Source of the DNA: Fimbriimonadales bacterium
GTDB taxonomy: Bacteria; Armatimonadota; Fimbriimonadia; Fimbriimonadales; GBS-DC
Reading direction: 5' to 3'
Assembly: GCA_025060055.1 (NCBI GenBank)
Contig: JANXCK010000223.1
Coordinates: 1-12,080, forward strand
DNA length: 12,080 nucleotides
The notes under the pieces were generated by a model. The model did no database searches, was not told the DNA's origin, and worked only from the letters and a program-made list of their open reading frames with translations. Of this stretch, positions 5,672 through 11,891 are shown one piece after another. Numbering within the stretch: the stretch's first letter is position 1; each line of letters starts with the position of its first letter. A program made the position numbers and the translations under genes.

Positions 5672-7876
5672 TCAGCACCCCGTGCCGAAGGCGAGCAACA
5701 CCTGCAGCAGGTCAGCATCGTTGACAAGGTTGTCGCCGTTGGTGTCTTCAGCGCGTGCGCCGTCGTTGCCGAAGGCAAGCAACACTGCCAGCAGGTCAGT
5801 GTCGTTGGTGCAGCCGTCGCCGTTTACATCGCCGTCGCGGGCAAGCACGCGTAGGGGCAGCACTGCCTCGCCACCTGGTATGCCATCGCCTGTGGGCAGC
5901 TGACCCTGATACTCGCCGTCCAGTTCCAGCCCTGAGTTGGTCGCTGTTACGCTGGGCGAGATCCGCACCGTATAGCTATCGGGCTTGAGCGGCACATCGG
6001 GAGTTAGACGCACACGCTGCGCGCTCGCATCGTGGGCGAATGCACACGCGATTGCACCGTGTGTTGCACTTATCAGTTGTACTTGCGCTGCGTTGATTTG
6101 CACAGGCGTCTGGAAATACAGGTCAATCTGGCGCACAGGTGCTACAACAACGCCTGGCGCGGGGTTCATCTCCACAATCACGGGCGGACCAGGGCGGTAC
6201 GCCTCGTTGGTTGAGCCGTCCTTCAAAATCCACTCATCGGGGTCGAAGGCGAGATCGCTAACCGTGCCCGACACAGGAATCACATAATACTGAGTCCGAG
6301 CGCGGTTCCACACGCGCAAATCCTGCGTCTGACCGCCAACGGTGGCACGCAGCTCGATTGGCATCGTGAACGCGCCGTAGGCGTTTGGCTGTACCTGCTG
6401 GATTGACAGCAGCAGATAGTTCTTGGTATTGACTGTTGTGTTCGCCCAGCCCCAGCGATAGTTCGGTGCGCCCCTGCCGTAGACCCACGGCTGGAAGAAC
6501 CAGTCCATCGAGCCGCCCCAGACTTCCTCCGCCACGCGCTGGAAGTCGGCAGTAGTGGCGTGGCTGTAGGCAAACTGCTGGCGATAGCGGGCAAGCAACT
6601 CAAAGAACCGCTCCGTGCCCAGCACGCCACGCAGCTGATGCAGCACCCACGCTCCCTTCAGGTAAACATCCTCGTAGCTGAATATCGAGTTGATATCGCG
6701 GATGTCATATCGGTACACAGTGCCGTTTGTTGGCGGGCGTCTGTTGCGCATTGCCTGACGCAGCGCCGCCAAGTCGCTGCTGCCGTTGCGAAACTCCAGC
6801 CAAAGTGCTTCCGCATAGGTAGCGAACCCTTCGTTGAGCCAAATGTCGTGCCAAGTAGCGCAGGTAATCATGTCGCCCCACCACTGGTGCGCCAGTTCGT
6901 GAGCAGTAAGCGACTCTCCAAACCCACCCTGACCGCTCATCGTCTGGTGTTCCATCCCTCCACTGAACGGGAACTGATAAATGCCGTAGCGCTCTCGGAT
7001 AAACGGGTACACGCCAAACAGGTCGCTGAACACGCGCAGCATCGGGAGGCATTTCTCCCACTGGGCACGCGCAGAAGGGGTGTCCGACTCAGGGTAGATA
7101 TAAAAATCCACAGGCATCGTCTGCCCGTTGTATTCGAAAACGCGCGACCAGCTGCTGTAGTCCGTAGCGGCGAAGGCGACGAGGTACGGCGCAATCGGGT
7201 AGGTGTGCCGATAGCGATAGCGTCGGCGATTGTTCGGCAAGTCTTCTGTCTCCTGAAGCACCCCGTTGGCAACGGCGAACATCGTGCGCGGGGTAATCAG
7301 CGTGAAAGTGAGCGTCGCTTTGTCAGTATTCTCGTCCTTTGCAGGCCACCAGGTGTAAGCGTACCACGGCTGGCTCAGCGTCGCAACGACCGTCGCGCCC
7401 GACGAGCGCGTGCTAAACCGTATCGAGCCAAAGCCCAGCGAGACAGGCACTCCCTGATAATCCACCTGCAGTTGGAACACCTCGCCTTGTGTGTAAGGGC
7501 GGTCGAACTCGGCACGCACGGTGGTTCGGCTCTCGCGCACAAACGGAATCGGGCGTCCATCCACGCGCAGTCCCGTAATCAGCAGGTTGTCGCGCAAGCG
7601 GAAACGAAACGCGATCAGCGTCGGCTGCGTCACCATCACAGTCATCCTGCACGAACCAATCAGCGTTCGCGTGCTGGGTACAACCTCTATCGTCAAGTCG
7701 TAGTGCTGCACATCGGTCAACTGCGGGTCTTGAAAGAGCGGGGGGAGCGAAAGGCCCATCGCATCGGCATTCACGAAGGCAGCGGAATAGGCACGACTGC
7801 ACATCAAACAGCCTCGATCGCTCGCCCAAACAAGCAAAACCATCAGCCACGCGCTGCATGCAAGTAGGACACGCAT
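5672..7876 (-). CDS. Secreted M1 family metallopeptidase (aminopeptidase-like) with Ig-like and dockerin-like C-terminal domains
   Basis: This exported zinc peptidase has 734 residues. An N-terminal hydrophobic stretch (residues 3-18) acts as signal peptide. Residues about 50-240 form the M1 N-terminal beta domain. The catalytic domain shows GGMEH (306-310) in place of GAMEN, HELAH (326-330) and the third zinc ligand Glu349 in WLNEG, giving HExxH-18-E. A tyrosine near 405 (VYLKGAW) is the likely transition-state residue. Residues about 565-660 look like a Big_5-type Ig-like domain, and 682-734 hold two EF-hand loops with Cys689 and terminal Cys734. The family trims N-terminal residues from peptides, but the GGMEH variant makes the exact specificity uncertain. 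The ATG at 7876 is only six bases from a perfect extended -10, so the mRNA is probably leaderless. The stop is followed by the inverted repeat at 5585-5641. Confidence 0.93.
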   Translation of the reverse strand: MRVLLACSAWLMVLLVWASDRGCLMCSRAYSAAFVNADAMGLSLPPLFQDPQLTDVQHYDLTIEVVPSTRTLIGSCRMTVMVTQPTLIAFRFRLRDNLLITGLRVDGRPIPFVRESRTTVRAEFDRPYTQGEVFQLQVDYQGVPVSLGFGSIRFSTRSSGATVVATLSQPWYAYTWWPAKDENTDKATLTFTLITPRTMFAVANGVLQETEDLPNNRRRYRYRHTYPIAPYLVAFAATDYSSWSRVFEYNGQTMPVDFYIYPESDTPSARAQWEKCLPMLRVFSDLFGVYPFIRERYGIYQFPFSGGMEHQTMSGQGGFGESLTAHELAHQWWGDMITCATWHDIWLNEGFATYAEALWLEFRNGSSDLAALRQAMRNRRPPTNGTVYRYDIRDINSIFSYEDVYLKGAWVLHQLRGVLGTERFFELLARYRQQFAYSHATTADFQRVAEEVWGGSMDWFFQPWVYGRGAPNYRWGWANTTVNTKNYLLLSIQQVQPNAYGAFTMPIELRATVGGQTQDLRVWNRARTQYYVIPVSGTVSDLAFDPDEWILKDGSTNEAYRPGPPVIVEMNPAPGVVVAPVRQIDLYFQTPVQINAAQVQLISATHGAIACAFAHDASAQRVRLTPDVPLKPDSYTVRISPSVTATNSGLELDGEYQGQLPTGDGIPGGEAVLPLRVLARDGDVNGDGCTNDTDLLAVLLAFGNDGARAEDTNGDNLVNDADLLQVLLAFGTGC
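5675..5833 (-). repeat. Dockerin-like module, copy 1 (M1 peptidase)
   Basis: This stretch encodes residues 682-734. It contains loop 1 DVNGDGCTNDTD, the helix LLAVLLAFG, then loop 2 DTNGDNLVNDAD, LLQVLLAFG and a terminal TGC. Cysteines are at loop position 7 and at the last residue. Confidence 0.85.
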
Positions 7877-7882
7877 ACCCGA

Positions 7883-7891
7883 ATTATAGCA
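7883..7891 (-). promoter_or_regulatory. Extended -10 promoter of the M1 peptidase gene
   Basis: Read on the minus strand, TGC-TATAAT is a perfect extended -10. It is followed by six bases and then the ATG at 7876. Initiation about seven bases after the -10 would fall on the start codon itself, predicting a leaderless transcript. No clear -35 is present. Confidence 0.7.
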
Positions 7892-7921
7892 CTCAGTCAG
7901 TATGTTTAGGAAATAGTTTTT

Positions 7922-7950
7922 AGGTTCCCCCAGACTGGCAGGGGGAACCT
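7922..7950 (-). terminator. Hairpin behind the matrixin-like protease gene, probable 3' end
   Basis: AGGTTCCCCC (7922-7931) and GGGGGAACCT (7941-7950) form a perfect 10-bp stem with a nine-base loop, 37 bases after the stop at 7988 and before the M1 promoter. On the minus strand it is followed by AAAAAC, not by a U-tract. It is therefore either a non-canonical terminator or an RNA-stabilising 3' hairpin. Confidence 0.45.
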
Positions 7951-7987
7951 TGCAGAGGGGGTAGCACCAGTCAAGCCTTCGAGGTGT

Positions 7988-9514
7988 TCACCGACACCCG
8001 CTGCCAAAGTTGAGCAGTACGACCAGCAGGTCTTGGTCGTTCACCATGCCGTCGCCGTTCATATCAACCGCAGGGGTGCTGGTGCCAAAGTTGAGCAACA
8101 CCTGTAGCAGGTCGGCGTCGTTCACGCAGCCGTTGCCATCCACATCGCCCGCTGGGCGCGTGGTGGTCTGTACCGTGAGGCGGTAGCGTTGCACATCATC
8201 GGTGGAGCCGGAGCCAGCGAACACCCGCGCGAAGAAAGTCCCGCCTGCAGGAGGCAGCACGAAGTTCGCAATCTGCTCAGGCTGTCCGACGCCGTTGCTC
8301 GTTGCGGACGCAATCACGGCGCCCGTACTGTCGCGCAGATCCAACTGCAAGTTCTGGATTTGCTGCGTGTTGACCGTTGTCGCTGTGCCACCTTCGGGTC
8401 CGACCTGATAAGTGCTACCGATGGGTGTGACGGTAATCGTCAGCCGTCGGAAAGCGGGGATCTGCAACCGATACCAGTCCACATCCAGCTGGCGGTCGAG
8501 GCTGGTGAACTCTAGGGTCACGCTATTGGTGTTGGTCATATCGATAAGGGTCGCCTGCGTCGTCAGGTTGTTCTGCTCGTATGGGTCGCCGTAGAAGCGA
8601 TGCACACCGCGAATGTCGTCGTCTTGGGGACCATCGAAGTTCGTGTTCAGGAACGGTTCCATCAACTTCGTGTAGTCTATCGGGATGACGTGTCCAAAGC
8701 CCAAGCCATGCCCGTGCTCGTGCATTACGGTGTTGCGCAGGAAGCGGTAGGTTCGGCTGGAGGCTTGCCAGCCCTCGCTGCTGTCCAGCACCATGTCGCC
8801 TACGTTCGGAAGGTAGTTGAACGCCAACACGCCATTTACGCCGTCAAGATTGCGAGCGCCGATGCGCACATCGCCTCGAGAGGGGGTCGCTGAGCCTGGG
8901 CTGTTGGGAAAGGCTGCACCGTCGTCGCTGACCTCTTCATAATCTACACCTGCCACCTCTTGCCAGCGCAAAAAGCTGTTTCGGAACTGCGTCTGCCACA
9001 GATTCGTGTTGCCGCCGAATTTGCTGTTCATGCTGCTGAACAGGTTGCTGGGAGCGGTTCCGCCGCTGACTCCCGGCAGTTGCGTCCCGTCAGGCACGAA
9101 GCTCCAGCGCAGGCGAATCGGTGTGCCACGACCACCTGTAGCGCCGTAAGAGGTGGATGTCCAGCGCGAGCGCGCATCGTAGGCCGGCATAAAGTCGCCA
9201 AACACCAAGCGCATGATATACTCTCGGTACCATTCGGGCGTGCCGGGCGCAAAACATAGGTGCAAGGTGCGCCCGTCGTGCGAGACGCCCTCAGCGCAGC
9301 AACTGCCGACTCCCTCCACGCCTGTCAGGGTCTCCACCACACGATGCTGAAAGCGCAACGAGTACGGTTGCTCCCAATCCCAAAGGGGCGCCCAAGCGGG
9401 CGCAAGCGGTCGGTTGACCAGCAACGGACTGCGGGGCTTGGGCAAATCCGCAAAAGCAACCCCAACCAGTAAGAATCCGACTGTCCAACCTGTGATTCGA
9501 TAAAGTTTCTCCAT
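7988..9514 (-). CDS. Secreted matrixin-like (M10) zinc metalloprotease with PPC and dockerin-like domains
   Basis: This exported 508-residue protein is probably an endoprotease. Residues 1-22 are a signal peptide ending in AFA. The catalytic motif HExGHxLGxxH is complete as HEHGHGLGFGH (265-275), with His265, His269 and His275 as zinc ligands and Glu266 as base. The Met-turn is Met285 in KLMEP. This places it in the metzincin clan near matrixins. Residues about 310-450 (DPYEQNN, DVDWYRL, GTFFARVF) are a pre-peptidase C-terminal (PPC) domain. Residues 456-507 form a dockerin-like pair with Cys463 and Cys507, followed by one Arg. The frame is open to an ATG at 9562, but ATG 9514 is preceded by AGGAGG (9521-9526) at six bases and gives a proper signal peptide. 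No cysteine-switch propeptide was recognised. It is divergent from dxr with overlapping promoter elements. Confidence 0.92.
   Translation of the reverse strand: MEKLYRITGWTVGFLLVGVAFADLPKPRSPLLVNRPLAPAWAPLWDWEQPYSLRFQHRVVETLTGVEGVGSCCAEGVSHDGRTLHLCFAPGTPEWYREYIMRLVFGDFMPAYDARSRWTSTSYGATGGRGTPIRLRWSFVPDGTQLPGVSGGTAPSNLFSSMNSKFGGNTNLWQTQFRNSFLRWQEVAGVDYEEVSDDGAAFPNSPGSATPSRGDVRIGARNLDGVNGVLAFNYLPNVGDMVLDSSEGWQASSRTYRFLRNTVMHEHGHGLGFGHVIPIDYTKLMEPFLNTNFDGPQDDDIRGVHRFYGDPYEQNNLTTQATLIDMTNTNSVTLEFTSLDRQLDVDWYRLQIPAFRRLTITVTPIGSTYQVGPEGGTATTVNTQQIQNLQLDLRDSTGAVIASATSNGVGQPEQIANFVLPPAGGTFFARVFAGSGSTDDVQRYRLTVQTTTRPAGDVDGNGCVNDADLLQVLLNFGTSTPAVDMNGDGMVNDQDLLVVLLNFGSGCR
7994..8149 (-). repeat. Dockerin-like module, copy 2 (matrixin-like protease)
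   Basis: This stretch encodes residues 456-507. It contains loop 1 DVDGNGCVNDAD, the helix LLQVLLNFG, then loop 2 DMNGDGMVNDQD, LLVVLLNFG and SGC. It shares an exact 21-base stretch (8024-8044) with both loops of copy 3. Confidence 0.85.
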
Positions 9515-9548
9515 TCTTGACCTCCTGTGTAACGCAAACAACTGCGTA

Positions 9549-9570
9549 GCAAGCGCAACCACGCGCTTGC
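9549..9570 (-). other. Hairpin in the 5' leader of the matrixin-like protease mRNA
   Basis: GCAAGCGC (9549-9556) and GCGCTTGC (9563-9570) form a perfect 8-bp stem with a six-base loop. It lies between the predicted transcription start (about 9574) and the ribosome site at 9521-9526. It could stabilise the mRNA or regulate it; no known riboswitch was recognised. Confidence 0.5.
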
Positions 9571-9580
9571 CGTAAGCCTA

Positions 9581-9589
9581 ATTATAGCA
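9581..9589 (-). promoter_or_regulatory. Extended -10 promoter of the matrixin-like protease gene
   Basis: Minus-strand TGC-TATAAT is identical to the element before the M1 peptidase gene. Here it is followed by a leader of about 60 bases with a hairpin and a strong AGGAGG. No good -35 was found. Confidence 0.7.
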
Positions 9590-9599
9590 CATTTTGTGC
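9587..9599. promoter_or_regulatory. Palindrome between the divergent matrixin and dxr promoters
   Basis: GCACA-TTT-TGTGC is a perfect 5-3-5 palindrome. Its left arm overlaps the extended -10 of the minus-strand promoter, and its right arm ends seven bases before the TGG of the dxr -10. This is a plausible site for a dimeric repressor. The regulator is unknown. Confidence 0.4.
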
Positions 9600-9605
9600 C
9601 CGATG

Positions 9606-9614
9606 TGGTATCCT
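9606..9614 (+). promoter_or_regulatory. Extended -10 promoter of dxr
   Basis: TGG-TATCCT lies at 9606-9614, inside a 14-base stretch (9598-9611) that is identical to the tRNA-Ser promoter at 1321-1334. The dxr ATG begins eight bases later, so a leaderless or near-leaderless mRNA is predicted. Confidence 0.5.
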
Positions 9615-9622
9615 TCCATCCC

Positions 9623-10744
9623 ATGCGTCGGGTTCTTGTGTTGGGGTCGACAGGCTCAATCGGTAAGCAGACTCTGGATGTTGTGCGCAGGCTACCCGCA
9701 AGGTTGCAAGTGGTGGGGTTGGCGACTTACCGCGACCACAAGACTTTGCTGGCGCAGGCAGCGGAGTGCGGCGTGCGGACGATCGGTCTGATTGAGCCGT
9801 CGCCAAGCCTTGCACTGACAGCGCAGGATGCCTACTTGGGAGTCGAGGGGCTGTGTGCGATGGTGCAGCGTGCGGAGGTCGATGTGGTGGTGGTCGCGCT
9901 GGGCGGCGCCGTTGCACTGATGCCGACGCTCGCGGCGCTGCAAGCGGGCAAAATCGTCGCACTGGCGACGAAAGAGGTGCTGGTCGCCGCAGGAGAGGTC
10001 GTGATGCAGACAGCGCGCCGCTGCCACGCAACGCTGCTGCCCATCGACAGCGAGCATTCGGGCGCGTTTCAAGCAATGCTCGCAGGCAAGCCAGAGCAGG
10101 TGGCGCGACTGATTCTTACTGCATCGGGCGGTCCGTTCCGCACACGCCCACTGGACACCTTCGACGCAATCACAGTGGAAGAGGCGCTCCAGCACCCCAA
10201 CTGGCACATGGGTGCGAAAATCACCATCGACTCCGCCACGATGATGAACAAGGGGTTGGAGGTCATCGAGGCGCAACATCTGTTCGGTGTGCGCTTGGAG
10301 CAGGTGGAGGTACTTCTGCACCCGCAGAGCATCGTGCATGCGCTGGTGGAGTTCGTCGACGGCTCCACGATAGCGCAGCTCAGTCTACCCGACATGCGCT
10401 TGCCGATTCAGTACGCGCTGCTTTATCCAGAGCGCGTCGACACGCAGTTGCCGCGCCTGCGCCTGGAACAGATTGGGCAGCTCACCTTCGAAACGCCTGA
10501 CCCTGTCCGCTACCCGTGCTTGGAACTGGCGTATGCCGCAGCGCGGATTGGGGGCACGATGCCCACCGTGCTGAACGCCGCAAACGAGGTTGCCGTGCGC
10601 GCGTTTCTGCAGCGACGCATCCGATTCACGGACATTCCGCGCTTGGTAGAGCGCGCGATGAGAGCGCATACGCCCGCGCCAGCCACGCTGGAGAACGCTC
10701 TGCAAGCCGATGCGTGGGCGCGTGCCTTCGTGAGTGAGTTTTAA
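9623..10744 (+). CDS. dxr: 1-deoxy-D-xylulose 5-phosphate reductoisomerase
   Basis: DXR converts DXP to 2-C-methyl-D-erythritol 4-phosphate with NADPH and a divalent metal, the committed step of the MEP isoprenoid pathway in the cytosol. The 373-residue protein has the NADPH motif GSTGSIG (8-14), metal ligands Asp142 and Glu144 in PIDSEHS, LTASGGPFR (165-173), HPNWHMGAKI (191-200), ATMMNKGLE (205-213) with Glu213 as third ligand, VLLHPQSIVHA (230-240) and TVLNAANEVAV (315-325). The usual ANKE motif reads ATKE (115-118). ATG 9623 is preferred, because the methionine is followed directly by the Rossmann strand RRVLVLGS. A GTG at 9596 would overlap the promoter. There is no ribosome site, which fits a leaderless mRNA. 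No other MEP gene is adjacent. Confidence 0.96.
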   Translation: MRRVLVLGSTGSIGKQTLDVVRRLPARLQVVGLATYRDHKTLLAQAAECGVRTIGLIEPSPSLALTAQDAYLGVEGLCAMVQRAEVDVVVVALGGAVALMPTLAALQAGKIVALATKEVLVAAGEVVMQTARRCHATLLPIDSEHSGAFQAMLAGKPEQVARLILTASGGPFRTRPLDTFDAITVEEALQHPNWHMGAKITIDSATMMNKGLEVIEAQHLFGVRLEQVEVLLHPQSIVHALVEFVDGSTIAQLSLPDMRLPIQYALLYPERVDTQLPRLRLEQIGQLTFETPDPVRYPCLELAYAAARIGGTMPTVLNAANEVAVRAFLQRRIRFTDIPRLVERAMRAHTPAPATLENALQADAWARAFVSEF

Positions 10745-10803
10745 CATTTCCTTAATCCCGTGTTGCGCATACTATTGCAGGCTATTGCCTATAGGAGGTA
10801 AAA

Positions 10804-11688
10804 ATGAAAGGGTATCGCACATTTCGCGCGTTGAGCGCGCTGGGTTTGGTGATTACCGCGATGACCGTCGGCGCGGCGCAGCCGACGCAGTTGGCTTTCT
10901 GGGACTTTAACGAGTCGAACCCGTTGGATCAGGCTGCGATGCTGACCCCCGAGGCAGGTGTGTTCGCTGCGCAAGCGCAGATTTCTATTGCGCTTGCCGA
11001 GTTTCGGTTCAATAACAACAACAACACCGGCTTCGTCGGCTCTCCTCTTGACCCCGGTACCGATGGGCGTGACTGGGCGTTGCAGACCACCGAATACCCT
11101 GTGCAGGGGCAGAACCCTGGTCAGGCGGGCATCGTGGTTAGCGTGCCCACCACAGGCTACGAAAATATTGTTGTGAAGTTCGATGTGCGCTGGAGCAACA
11201 CGGCGTCCAGATTCCTTGCGGTGGAGTACACCACCGACGGCGGTTTGAACTGGACACGCGTGCGCACACTGCAGGCGCGACGCGGTGACCGCTGGCATGG
11301 CGACTCCGTCGCGAACGGCGGCTATGGCGAAATCGTTCAGGTTGACCTGAGCAGCGCTTCTGGGGTCAGCAACAACGCGCAGTTTGCCTTCCGCGTGGTG
11401 ACCATCTTCGACCCGAACACGGGACAGTACACGCCCGCAAACGCTCCTAACAGCCCTAACTATACCCCGCAGGGCACGCTGCGCTACGACCTGATTGAGG
11501 TGCTGGGTACGCCGATCCCCAGTGGTCCACCGGGCGATGTGAACGGCGACCGCTGTGTGAACGACCAAGACCTGCTGCTTATCTTGCTCAACTTCGGCAA
11601 TCCGGGTCAAGGCGATCTGAACAACGACGGCACAGTGAACGACCAAGACCTGCTGATTGTACTGCTCAACTTCGGGCAGGGCTGCTAA
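10804..11688 (+). CDS. Secreted beta-rich protein of unknown function with dockerin-like C-terminus
   Basis: This protein has 294 residues. A signal peptide spans residues 1 to about 25 (basic start MKGYRTFR, hydrophobic core, GAA before QP). Residues about 28-240 are a beta-rich domain with no catalytic motif that I recognise. It begins LAFWDFNESN and includes an asparagine run at 72-76 and VEYTTDGGLNW, giving the look of a jelly-roll or choice-of-anchor type extracellular domain. Residues 244-294 form the dockerin-like pair with Cys251 and terminal Cys294. ATG 10804 is well supported by AGGAGG at 10793-10798. A weak TACTAT at 10770-10775 could be a -10; otherwise transcription may continue from dxr, 59 bases upstream. 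The gene ends in a strong intrinsic terminator. It may be a structural or adhesive surface protein. No enzymatic role can be given. Confidence 0.88.
   Translation: MKGYRTFRALSALGLVITAMTVGAAQPTQLAFWDFNESNPLDQAAMLTPEAGVFAAQAQISIALAEFRFNNNNNTGFVGSPLDPGTDGRDWALQTTEYPVQGQNPGQAGIVVSVPTTGYENIVVKFDVRWSNTASRFLAVEYTTDGGLNWTRVRTLQARRGDRWHGDSVANGGYGEIVQVDLSSASGVSNNAQFAFRVVTIFDPNTGQYTPANAPNSPNYTPQGTLRYDLIEVLGTPIPSGPPGDVNGDRCVNDQDLLLILLNFGNPGQGDLNNDGTVNDQDLLIVLLNFGQGC
11533..11685 (+). repeat. Dockerin-like module, copy 3 (secreted beta-rich protein)
   Basis: This stretch encodes residues 244-294. It contains loop 1 DVNGDRCVNDQD, the helix LLLILLNFG, then loop 2 DLNNDGTVNDQD, LLIVLLNFG and QGC. The two halves share an exact 21-base stretch (11557-11577 and 11635-11655), a sign of recent internal duplication or conversion. 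Confidence 0.85.
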
Positions 11689-11714
11689 TCTGTCGGCTTG
11701 GGTTGCAAGTGGAG

Positions 11715-11739
11715 AGCGCGCCTTCGGGCGCGCTTTTTT
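11715..11739 (+). terminator. Intrinsic terminator of the secreted beta-rich protein gene
   Basis: AGCGCGCC (11715-11722), tetraloop TTCG and GGCGCGCT (11727-11734) form a perfect 8-bp GC-rich stem that runs into six T residues (11734-11739). It begins 27 bases after the TAA at 11686-11688. Confidence 0.92.
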
Positions 11740-11744
11740 ACTGG

Positions 11745-11867
11745 TTGATCTCCGATGCACTCGGCAACCTTGTTCGGCGCGGCAACCCCTTCGAGCAGCG
11801 ACTGTACGACTTGCTCAAAGACGCGCGCCAGACGCGCTCGCTGCGTCAGTGGGCGTCTTGGGTATAA
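11745..11867 (+). CDS. Possible small protein or 3' remnant of a gene (doubtful)
   Basis: This stretch between the terminator and rpmB has one frame with coding-like composition. From TTG 11745 it reads LISDALGNLVRRGNPFEQ, then RLYDLLKDARQTRSLRQWASWV and TAA (11865-11867). About three quarters of third codon positions are G or C while second positions are poor in them, as in the real genes here. The frame is open upstream, but earlier starts (GTG 11709, TTG 11703) run through the terminator stem. No ribosome site is seen. Its stop codon lies inside the rpmB -10 box. It may be a 40-residue amphipathic peptide, the tail of a gene lost by rearrangement, or chance. Confidence 0.25.
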   Translation: MISDALGNLVRRGNPFEQRLYDLLKDARQTRSLRQWASWV

Positions 11868-11868
11868 T
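11863..11868 (+). promoter_or_regulatory. -10 element of the rpmB promoter
   Basis: A perfect TATAAT in the context GGGTATAATAC predicts a start near 11875 and a short leader of about 17 bases that includes the ribosome site AGGAGG at 11881-11886. No clear -35 is visible. Confidence 0.75.
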
Positions 11869-11891
11869 ACGCCCGATACGAGGAGGCAACT

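Noticed and set aside
6560..7867. Plus-strand open frame of 435 codons opposite the M1 peptidase gene
   Set aside because: The minus strand encodes a clear M1 peptidase with all active-site motifs. The opposite frame gives a low-complexity, Arg/His/Ala-rich peptide with no family motif, as expected for antisense in GC-rich genes.
9515..9562. Longer start of the matrixin-like protease at 9562
   Set aside because: It would put 16 residues before the signal peptide and ignore the well-placed AGGAGG in front of ATG 9514.
10789..11760. Minus-strand open frame of 323 codons opposite the secreted beta-rich protein gene
   Set aside because: The plus strand has a ribosome site, signal peptide, dockerin-like module and terminator. 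The antisense frame runs through the terminator and has no recognisable motif.
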